Below the pieces are notes generated by a model. It worked only from the letters and a program-made list of their open reading frames with translations. It was not told the origin of the DNA and searched no databases. The position numbers and the translations under genes were made by a program. Shown here one piece after another: positions 54,101 through 64,000 of a stretch of 64,000 nt of DNA. The DNA is from Vitis vinifera (taxonomy: Eukaryota; Streptophyta; Magnoliopsida; Vitales; Vitaceae): contig NC_081822.1 of assembly GCF_030704535.1 (NCBI RefSeq), positions 10,099,001-10,163,000 of the forward strand, written 5' to 3'. Within the stretch, counting starts at the first letter, position 1, and each line of letters starts with the position of its first letter.

Positions 54101-56403
54101 TGGGGTGTCCCAACAACTATCGTATTGATTATTGAACCCTTGGCGTTCTTGATTCATGGGTTGGGTCTAGACTTGAGTTCTACTCTTTCTTATCAAGTAA
54201 AAAAAGGGAGCCGAGCCCAGTGGTGTCATGTCAAAGCCAGAAGTATCTGAACTCAAAAGGCTCTAATTGAAGTGACCCATGCTCTAAATATCCGGGCCAC
54301 TGGCATGTGGCAGTTACCTTACATTACCTCCTTGCAAATTTGCAATGCCATTTGCCCAGTTTTACCACAAAATGTAATTCAATCGAAGCATCGACCCTTC
54401 ATAAAATCAATGCCAAATGAGGCACATGAATACGATGAAAGCACCATCTTCACTTACAACTCGGCTTTCCTCCTGCCCACATGGAAAATACAACCAAAGG
54501 GTGCCTATGTGTTCCCCGACACGATCATTTATCACAATCCATGTATACAACATTACAGGTGGGAGTTTAATATAGTTTCCGCGCATTGGAAGGGATAAGT
54601 TAGGTACCAACTTGTGAGATAATTGAAGTAACACATAGGGTCCATTTAATGGGCACACTTCACTCTATGAGTGTTGGTGGGAACCCACCTTTGAACCATT
54701 TCAGTTTCACAAAATTGGTGTGACTCTCAATACATTTTTCACAGGAACTGCTCCAATAATTGATGTACGTATACGGGGGTGAAACATTTTAATAATTTAA
54801 TAACGCACAGGCTAATTTATAATTGCACAAAAGTAAAAATACGTCCAGGGTCTCCATTATTTACATTATTTATAGCTGAATGACACGGATAAGTACAGGA
54901 TAAGGGTCATTTTTCAACTTCAATATGAGTGGGTCCTACGTAATGAATCTGGAGAGGCATGTGGATGTTTAGATGCGGGTCTTACTACGGGGTTGAAATT
55001 AGAAAAAATAGTTTTTTTTTTCTTAAGGGAAGGTATGGTGGGAGATTTGGTTCGTTGTCTAAGTGGGACCCCCGTTAATGGACGGTTGAGATTGGTGAAG
55101 GTGACACCAAATTTGGAAATTACTTGGGTTTGGAAGTGGTTGAGTGATTAGTTGGACAACCCTTTTTTTTTTTTTTTTTGGTTGGGTTGGTTTATAGTTC
55201 TGAACTTTCACATGCAATCACTGACTACGTTAGCCGGGAGTGGGTGGGTGCTGGATCATGATAGATTTAACAACAATAACGATATGATTATGATTTTTCT
55301 CTAATCATTAGTGGAAGGAGTAAATTGGTTTATACTTGATTTTACAGATTGAGTGATTTGGGGATGATGGGCAATTGAGAAATTTGTAAACATGAATATA
55401 GGGTCAATATTTGTAAATGTCTGGAACTTAATGTGGGGTCATGCTTCATGGTTTGTTGTGGATATGGCCATATGGGTAGGGATTGTAGGAGGCCTGGGAT
55501 GAAATGGGTGACCAACCAACCTTAATGATTCTCTTTTACGCAAATGACATGTCCACAAGATGGAACACAATTTTCTTGGGATTTCAGGGCATTTTCCTTT
55601 CAAGACAAGCACAGGGAAGCTTATTCGGATTTAATTTGTTTGGGCATGTGAATTTCTGATTAGAAAATGGTACCAAATGATGTTGCTGAGGCTCATCCAT
55701 TGACTCGTATGAAAGCGAAATAGCCCAAACCAAAGTTAGGTTCAGGGGGACCTTTGGGGCCTTTGTTTTAATTCTAAGGCCCATTATCCACATGGGGCTC
55801 ATGTAACTAAAACTAATCATACTTGTTACTACCGTGGTGCCCCATTTTAAGTGGAGTTTCAACCACTTCTTGTTTTGTCATCACACTCGCCCAAATTTTA
55901 ACATCATTTTGGAATCAACTTCAGCCTCGGAAAATAATAATGGGCTGGGCATTGAGTTGGTCAGATGGATTGGCCAAGCAGACCCAAAATAATCATCAAG
56001 GCTTGGGCTGTTTCTGTTTGCGTCCTATGAGCTTTGGTTCCTCTGGACCAAACCTTGCCCAATGAAAATTGTATTCACTCTCTTCGTTTAACGAAAGTTT
56101 GGCGTGGTAACGCTATATCCACCATTTTACCTCCTCTTTATTGATGATAGAATATCTTAAAAAGGTAATTAAATATGCATTGAATAATTTTTTTTTACAT
56201 TATTATTGTTATTATTATTATATTCTCTTATTCTAATAATTTTTTTTTCTTTTATTGTATTTCTTTGGGATGTTTTGGATTCATCGTATCTTCACAAGAC
56301 AATAAATATTTATTTCTAGATATAAAATTAGCAATGTTTGAGGCTAACTTAAAATTTTTAGATTTTCTTAATTTATTTCTTCAAAATTAATAAGATTTGT
56401 ATC
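51126..56403. other. Long intergenic spacer, no gene seen
   Basis: About 5.3 kb with no frame that resembles a known protein. The longest plus-strand frame (54272-54598) has no domain or splice context. Notable only are an (AT)n/poly(T) run at 51626-51660, poly(T) at about 55163-55180 and short purine-rich tracts at about 53215-53250. Function unknown. Confidence 0.45.
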
Positions 56404-56885
56404 CAGTTTTTACTTAAGCTATGTTTGGATCCCACAAAATATTAAAGGAAAAAAAAATGATTTCTTTACATTATCCAAATATAAGAAAAAAGTAGAAAAT
56501 GTATTTTTTCAAAACTTAAAAGTATGTTTAATAACGATTTTAAGAAGTATTTTTAATCTTTCTAATACTTGAAAGATAAAAATTTTCAAAAGTTTTCCAT
56601 AAACAATTAAGATTATCTTTGGATCCTGAAAAACTTGAAGGAATATGTGAGGAAAAGAAAATAAAGAGAAAAAGTAGCGGAAAAAAAATAAAAAATATAT
56701 TTAAAGTTCATAAATTATTTTTATATTTTATTTAAAAAAATCACTTATTTAACTATTATATATAAATATTAAATAAGTTAAATATATATAAATTTTTTAA
56801 TAATTTTAATTATATTTGATTTTTTTTATAATAAAATTAAATACAAGAAAATTATTTCTTTTCCGGAAGGAAAGATAGTCTAAAT
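56404..56885. repeat. MITE-like AT-rich repeat
   Basis: The phrase CTATGTTTGGATCCCACAAAATATTAAAGGAA recurs internally as ATCTTTGGATCCTGAAAAACTTGAAGGAA (cited in part), and the right end (TTCCGGAAGGAAAGATAGTCT) is roughly the inverse. It looks like a short inverted-repeat element or two nested copies. Confidence 0.35.
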
Positions 56886-57454
56886 AAAAAAAGTTTTCCT
56901 TAAACATATTGGATGATTATATACGTCTTGATCCGTCTTATTGTGTATTTGATGGTAAAATATGTGTTCATCCAGGGGAGGCATAACAGCCCGAGGAAGC
57001 CGGTAAAGGCGGATTGCTTTACAGGATGCGTGGACTGTCTTTTCTAAAAACATCTCGTCTGAGTCCAGGCTATTAATGATTAAAACGCCTGTTTCCACTA
57101 ATATTTACAAACTTATACATTCAACTCTTCCTATTCGCAAAAGAGGAAGCCTTTTAGAGGGCGATAACCCGTCCATCATCCACCACTGCTGCTCTAAGTC
57201 CATTACTTGTCATCTTAATGAAGACCAGCACTTGCCTAATTCACCTGCTATAATGCCAAGGGATCACGCTCCCTTCACCTTAAAAAAGTGATCTTTGGAG
57301 TAGTCGTCAATGGGTTGGATCTCATGTTGAGCTCAATCCATGGAAAATTACTCAATTCATCACAGGCTGAATTGATGGCCAGTCTTATTGATCATAAAAA
57401 GGGTTTGTATTGGCTGTATTAACTTTATTTCTTGAGAATGAGTTAGAGACCTAT
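56886..57454. other. 3' flank of the MCU gene
   Basis: Spacer and probable 3' UTR of the minus-strand MCU gene. No other gene seen. Confidence 0.4.
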
Positions 57455-59035
57455 TCAACGGTGCAGAGCACCAAAAAAAGCTCCCTCTGCAAGATCAGAG
57501 GGGGGAAAATGGTCTGAGTTGGGTGAGTAGTAGTTAGGATAGAAGGCTCTGCAGAGGTTGTTGTACTTTTCCAAGTCAAAGTTGTGGGTCTTCATCAACT
57601 GCTTTTGCTTGGCCTTGAATCGGCGCTGGAAGTACCCCTCGAACGACGGTTCTTTGGAGGTTCTGAGGAAAAAGGCATAGGCGCCGGCAAAGTGGAGCGA
57701 GGTCACGAAGAAGCAGATGGGCTCCATCACATCCCAACTCAGTTCCCAGAAGGTGAGCCTCATGAAGCCCAGTGTCTGGAGAACCAGGAAGCCCAGCCCA
57801 CAGTAGAGTTCTCCTTGGACCAGAGTCTTGGCTTTTTGGTCGATTACGCTCTTCTGCTTCTCCATCTGCTCTAGTTCTTCTCTTCTTGGGTCATTCGGGG
57901 TGGCTATTGATTGAGAGATGAGGGTCTCCATGGACTTGGCCACCTGCAACAGCCCAATAAACAAATAAGCCCAGATATTGATTAAGCCAAAAACTTCTTC
58001 CATGTGAAATTGGGTAAATGGAACCCTAAACCAGACACAAGCCATACTAAGGAAGGTCCCTTCATGCTAATGTACACACTGGACACGTATTTGTATCGTG
58101 GCAGAGGCCGTTCACTCTCTCCAGATGCATAGAATGCATTCAAGAGCGTGAATCCACGCCGCTCAGATAGCACGTGACGATTCCCTCGTCAGGGGCGTTA
58201 CATCCAAAGATCGTTGCCCATGGCACAACGGCGTTAAATAAAGTGTGGATGTGTCATCCTTGGGCAGTGGAGATAAATTTACTGAAACACCCCCAATGTT
58301 TGAGGTTTGTCCCGCCGAGTGTTGTGCATATCATATTGATATTTTGGTCCGTTTGACTCAAAATTAATTAAAATTAATTAAATTAAAACGCTGAAAAAGA
58401 CAAAAATAAACAGAGATAATGGGGTTAAAGTGAACGGGAAAGAGTGACGATACCTGCTCCGGCCGCAGAAACACGATGTTCCCTAGAACGATGACACTCC
58501 CGGACTCATCCAACATCTTGGCAAACTCTGCACCTTGATCCTTGTTCGAACAAACTTCAACGCAGATCTGGATGAACTCCGAATACGGAATAGAGTTCTT
58601 CGGGATCTGTCTCAGCGTCCACTTCAGCTTCTCCACCTGCGACACCTTCAGCAGCTTTCTAGCATCTTCAACAGATATTCCGTCCAGAGAATCTCTCATC
58701 GCCGGCGCCGGTGGACTCAGTCCGTCAAGCCGGAGACGTTCACCTGTACCGTTCAAGCCTCTCAGCTTCTCTCTCAGCTTGTCTCCGACAGGCACGGAGA
58801 GAAGTTCCGGGAACCTAGCAAGCTGATTCAACGCTCGGCGCTGAAGGAAACGCCGGAAAAACCCGCTGTCGGAGGAGTCCAGAAAGTCGTCATGAAAATT
58901 CGTTTTGACTGCATTGGAAGGGACTAGATTTTGGAATGAGGGAGAGGAGATGGGAGAGTGTTCTAGAGTACCGGCCGGCGATGGAGTTCTGGTTATGTTA
59001 AGGAGGCGCTTCGCCAGCGTTCTCCGAAGCGCCAT
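57455..59035 (-). CDS. Mitochondrial calcium uniporter (MCU) pore subunit
   Basis: Two exons, 59035-58454 (194 codons) and 57943-57455 (162 codons and stop), phase 0, give 356 residues, a normal size for plant MCU. The N-terminus [19 protein letters not shown] is an Arg/Leu-rich mitochondrial presequence. A soluble matrix domain follows, then a coiled coil (about 195-235), first membrane segment (about 238-258), the selectivity motif WDVMEP (264-269), the second membrane segment (270-287) and a basic C-terminal tail. MCU tetramers conduct calcium across the inner mitochondrial membrane; the motif Asp and Glu line the pore. Both acidic residues and the Pro are intact. A TATATATAG box lies about 90 bp before the start. 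Confidence 0.95.
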
Positions 59036-59120
59036 TTATTCGAGAGAATGAGAGAGGACGAGGACCGAGTAGTGGAGATGACTATTGAAATCGCATGGGA
59101 AGCGGGGATGAATGGCTTCC

Positions 59121-59131
59121 TCTATATATAG
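59121..59131 (-). promoter_or_regulatory. TATA box of the MCU gene
   Basis: The minus strand reads CCTATATATAGAGG about 90 bp before the start codon, at the edge of a GC-richer leader. A good match to the plant TATA consensus. Confidence 0.7.
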
Positions 59132-62100
59132 GGTCCCATTTAGGAGGAAGATAATCAAAGAATCTGATTAGGATTCTAGTAAAGTGACGAGATTCACCTA
59201 TTGCTCAATTTTTCCTCAGATGTTCTCTTTAAAATATTTTTCACTTCCCAGTTTCTCGCACACAATGACTAAAATGCCCTTTCCACAATGGAGTCCGGTG
59301 GTCTTTACACCACTGAATCAGTCGGTCAGATGACGCAAGTGAACGACTTTTTAACGATTGAGAAAATTTGCAGAAAATAGAATCCTTTGGTTGAGAGTTG
59401 ACGTCAATGTTTTACGCTTTGCTCCTTTGGTAGAAAACATGGAGGAATAATCTGAATATTTATATATCAATAAAATTGAATTGTATTATTCCTACTCTAA
59501 TTCAAATTAATACTAAACTTCTATTTTAATTGAATCTTTATATTCTATTTTAATTTAAATTAATAAAAATAAATAAATACTAATTAAATTAATGATAAAT
59601 ATTTAAATTATTTATTTTTTCTATTGAAAAATAAATCTAACTTTTTTTATTTCATTTTCATGTCTGTAGAAGAGAGAAGTAAAAACGATTTATTAATTAA
59701 TTTTATATTTTAAAAAAGTGAAAACTATTTTACAAAAAGTTAAAAAATAAAATAAAATATTTATAATAACATATAATGAATATATCATTATATTAGAATA
59801 ATTTATTTAATTAATTATAAGCATACTAAAATATTTTATTAAATCATTTAAAAATAAATACTAAAAATAATAATACCCTTTCAATAATACATATCATAAC
59901 ATATATATATCAGTAAAATTTTAATTGTATTTTTTCACCATTTTTATATTAAAAGAAATTTGAAATAAAAAAAATCCGAATTTTATAAAAGTAATTTTCA
60001 TATTTTTTTAATTAAAGACATTTAAAAAAATTTATAATCAATTGCTTTTGGTTTAAAAAATGTTTTCTAATTTTTATTTTTTAAAATAATTCAAAAAATA
60101 ATTTTCCCTTCATTTTATAAGCACCAAAAGCATGTTTGACAACAGTTTTGAAAATAATTTTTTATTTTTTGAAACAAAAAATCATAAAAATACTTTTAAC
60201 AAAAAAAATATTTTTTATTTTTAAAAAATTATTATATAATGATTACAATCAAACCTGTGTCTTTTCAATCCTAACTTTTGTTTTCGCTAATCATGAAACA
60301 GGAAACAGCCCACGCAATGAAACCGACCAACATTTCAATAGACCCACTAACACGGACCAGATTCCGGGAGACATCCCAGCTGGCCCATGCATCCATAGCA
60401 TTAATGACATACATATCCATCCCTACAATCAATGAATGTCAACATAATATCTCACTTCGGAACATTTATGAGGAGTTTTAGTTTGTGGATTCTAGAAATA
60501 GAAAAATGTGGGTATAAGGAAGTATATCAAAATTGATTTCACCTCATTATATTAAAATTTAAAAGAAAATTAAGGGTTTATATGGGAATGATTTCAATAT
60601 TTAATTATTTATAAAATATATTTATTTTAAAAAAATAAAAAAAAATTTAACAAAAAAGGTTAAACGGGTGGGGTGGGATGAATATGGAAAGCTCATGTAT
60701 TCACCATCCGATTTAAATTCTTAATGGAATAAGAATAAAAATTATTTTGAACAAATAAATTGGAGTTGGAATGAACATGACCAATACCAAATCCCACTAA
60801 TTGCCACCCCTAATTTCAGTGGCAAAAGGTGTTTCTCCATGGGAGAAAAAGGCTTCCACTTTACTCAATTTCTTTCTTCCGTGGCCTCAAAACTAAATCC
60901 CTAAATTATATGCAACGCGCGCAACATATACCTAAATCTTGGGTGGAAAAAAAAAAATCAAACTTTTGTAATTATGATATGATTGGAAAAGGAAAAGGAA
61001 AATGAAAATACTCCACTATTCTTTTCTTTTTCCCTTTTAGTTCCGTTCAAAAACGCAATTTCTTATTCATTTTTTATGGTAGAGTTTTGGAAATTCAAAA
61101 TATGACGTAGGAAAATCATCAAACCTTTTGGTGGCCATGCATGTAACAACAAACTAAACGGGTGGTGGAGATCTGTGGCAATGCAAGTTATGCAACAAGG
61201 AGTGTCGGGCTTAAAAGAAAATCATGGTAAATATGTGTCGATATGTGCTTCAGTCGTATAGCCATCCTTTTTTAATATTGGAAATTAGCCAAAATGTGAA
61301 AAAAAAAAAAAAAATTACAATACAAATAAATTTAATATTTTGAGGACGTTTGTTTTCTATTAAATAAAAAAATAAAATATTTGAGTTTTTTATTTAGATA
61401 TCGATCAATATAATTATATTGATGGTGTTAATATTAATAAATTATTTTTAATTTGATAAAAAATTATATATTTTAATTTTTTATTTAATAAAAAACAATT
61501 AGCTAAATCTAATTTCCTTGATTTTAGGAACATTACTTTCACCTAATAAATTTTTCTAAAATTAAAGAGAAAAGTTGAGCAATGACATAATTATATTACT
61601 TCTTCATTAAACAATGCGGTCACTAATAATAAAATAGTAATTCATCGTAAAGTACGAGAGAACGACTGTTGTCAACTTTAACTAAAAATGAATGGGGATA
61701 GTAATGTCTTTTCGAGTCTAATGAGCGTGGTAGAGAATAAAGATTATGGCGCCGAAATCACGTGGCTCACGCCATGTCATTGACTCACGAGAAAATTTAA
61801 AATATCGAACAGAGAAGATTATGCATTTCAAAATTCTTACCGTATTTCTGTGGCAATAAATTATTATTATTGTCCAGAATTTCATAGACGAGTCAAGGTG
61901 GCTCACTAGTGAGCAGCTAGTCACTACCCCCACCTTTCATGCCTCAATACACTCTTGCTCTTTCTCTGCTTCACCACGACATCCACATTTTAACATTTTT
62001 TTTTAATTTTTTTAAAATACATTAATAAAAATATGATTTTAATTAATTTAATTTTTACTTGAAAGACAAAGTAAAGTTTTTTTAATCTAATTTTGAAAAA

Positions 62101-64000
62101 TTAAATATCACAGAAAGAGTCGGCAAAATGCGGTGCTATAGTGTTTTACATTGATTTCCGAGACACGTGGGATTCACGCGAATGCTTCCAAGGTTGCAAC
62201 GTCCGCCTGTGAAGCGTGAACCCACCATGTGCGTGCCATATTTTCACAACTTGCTACGTATGACCAAGGTTCCCTCGCAGGAGAAAAGTCATCCAGAGGA
62301 TTCCCCGGGTAAGAGTCGGCTACATTGGAATATTCAGTGAAAATAGACCATATATTTGGGTTCTAGCACAAAAGGCACTCGTATCAATCAGCATCTAGTA
62401 ATGCCATGCGGAGCTAACCACTCAAATTAATGCCCTGACCACGATAGCCGTTCAATTTTTCCACACCCTTAGGCGAATCTTTTGAATTTAGTGCTATTTC
62501 GAGGAAAGGGGATGCTTTTACAGAACCTGGAATTCAAAATGGGTCTCCTCGTGTGCTTCACCGAATCACCGTCCAGTGCAGCACGCCAATTTTCAACGTG
62601 ACCTCAAATCCCAAATGTGGGTTTTGTCCATGCTTATTCCGATTCATGTAATGTGCCAATGGCTACCCAACACGAGAAAAATTACAAATCAAACGCGCAA
62701 CATATGGTCTTCCGAGGTTACTTGTGAAGAGAGAACTTATAAATAGTGACTTATTTTTAGAAAGTATTTTCATTTTATTATTTACCTACACGACTCCATT
62801 GTTGGTCTGCTTACTTGGTCAAGTGAAGCACTCTTTCAGAATGACATGGCCAAATTAAAGTCGTGTCGCCAATAATCTGCCCTGTGGCATCCCATTTACA
62901 GGGGAAAGGTCTGGCTTATCATCCATTCCTCACACGAAAAGCAGCCGTCAGTCTCAAAGCTAATTGCATCCAGCTACAAGCGAAGTACGCAACTGAAATT
63001 GTTAATCATCAACCTCCCCTGCCCAACTTCCACAGATGGTTTCTGGGCTTGAAAAAAGTTAAATTGATTATTGAAATTTTAAATATAATTAAATATTTTT
63101 TTAAAGACAAAAATAAGGGAAAGTTTCCCAGATTTGGCACCCACGAGCTGGCTGGACCTCAAGAGGAAGCAAAAAAGGCTTAGATTTTGTTGCTTGATGC
63201 TTTGCAAAGTCACAGCACCACACGAGCTTGGTGCGTATTGCTAGTGAGTCATGGCCACATCTATTGCATGCCGATTGGGCAAAATTTTCAAACCATCCAT
63301 CCAAATGACTCTCATTAGCTAAAAATATCGTCGTATTATTAGATGTGTGATAGACCCAGACACATAGTAATTATTGATCGAAAATGACCTAATGAGCGAA
63401 GACCATGAAATGTTCCTTCAAAACTTAGATATAATTGTCTTAGGAAAAGAGGATGGCATAACCTCACAGTAGAAAGCGATGCATCACTTGACGATGATCC
63501 CATTAAAGACAACCCTGTATGGGAGGTAAAGTAGAAAATCTATAAAAAATTGGTCATTGATGTTATACAGGCATTTCAAAAGGCTATCTGGATATCATCC
63601 AACAAACACAACAGAAAACAATGAAGTAGATGATAGGTGTATAGACTTTGTAAGTGCAATAATTTAAATAGGGTCAACATCTTGGTCACTGAAATTTGTA
63701 GATCAGTATTAAGTTAGATATATGTCCAGCATCTTTTGCATTACATATGAGGTCTTTTTCTACCACTAATGCTTGATTTCTAGAATATTTAAAGATCCAC
63801 CTATAAGATGCAGAGTGAACTTCACATGGTACGGGAATTGATACTTTTTATATGAGAGTTGATCATGGAATTCTTTGGTACGTGTATGTAAGAACTACTA
63901 CAAGCGCATATGATAGTGGATATATGGGAAATGCTTTTTCTCTGCTTTGAATTCTTTACTAAACCTTTTAGCCTAAGCACAAGAAGGGCAAATAGAAGCT
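59132..64000. other. Intergenic, AT-rich, with repeat fragments
   Basis: No gene recognised. A fragment at about 60128-60235 resembles the MITE-like blocks at 13974 and 50930. At about 60800-60822 the sequence ATTGCCACCCCTAA resembles the inverse of a hAT-type end (TTAGGGGTGGCAAT). ACGTG motifs occur at about 62163-62170. From about 63330 to the end the sequence has a low-grade look of decayed element DNA, but no domain could be read. Plus-strand frame 62863-63183 has no family resemblance. Confidence 0.45.

Noticed and set aside
54272-54598. 108-codon plus-strand frame
   Set aside because: No domain, no conserved motif, isolated in a long spacer.
62863-63183. 106-codon plus-strand frame
   Set aside because: No domain; its C-terminal half is low-complexity Lys/Ile from AT-rich DNA.
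1-64000. tRNA or rRNA genes, CRISPR arrays, bacterial-type operons
   Set aside because: None seen by eye. tRNA-like pieces at 3228-3455 and 17345-17356 are a SINE-like repeat and a retroelement primer site, not tRNA genes.

Overview
The window is nuclear DNA of a flowering plant: AT-rich spacers, GT-AG introns, and proteins typical of eudicots. Grapevine (Vitis) or a close relative is the best guess. The main reason is that the large Ty3/Gypsy element at 25663-36156 has the size, LTR length and PPT/LTR junction I remember for grape Gret1. That is recollection, not a database result.

Layout. Positions 1-10 kb hold no intact gene. They carry old repeats: a hAT-like element, a LINE fragment, a SINE-like copy, a two-exon beta-glucosidase (GH1) fragment, a fold-back element with a coding-like core, and a diverged 0.55-kb tandem duplication. 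A RING/RMA-type ubiquitin ligase (10265-10963, minus) and an ELO-type fatty-acid elongase homologue (12296-13201, plus) are head to head around a spacer of about 0.5 kb. A decayed Ty1/Copia element (14361-17841, minus) follows, with both LTRs, PBS, PPT and a perfect target duplication. A three-exon LPAT4/5-type acyltransferase (20850-23432, plus) comes next.

From 25663 to 36156 lies a young, apparently complete Tat-lineage Ty3/Gypsy element on the minus strand. Its two 806-bp LTRs differ at only five positions. It has an intact gag-protease ORF, then an in-frame UAG in the tobacco-mosaic-type readthrough context, then intact RT / RNase H / second RNase H / integrase. On the opposite strand it carries a three-exon gene with its own TATA box and poly(A) signal, converging on the end of pol. 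This gene arrangement is the most interesting system in the window.

Downstream are a thaumatin-like PR-5 gene (38338-39269, plus), a 17-exon leishmanolysin-like M8 metalloprotease gene (40591-48681, minus; all splice phases close), about 8.5 kb of repeat-rich spacer, a mitochondrial calcium uniporter (MCU) gene (57455-59035, minus), and 5 kb of AT-rich spacer.

The host genes are unrelated housekeeping and defence functions: ER protein quality control, two lipid-synthesis enzymes, a defence protein, a surface or secretory protease and mitochondrial calcium uptake. No operon-like organisation is expected or seen. Exon boundaries were worked out by eye from reading frame, GT/AG sites and remembered family sequence; transcript evidence was not available.
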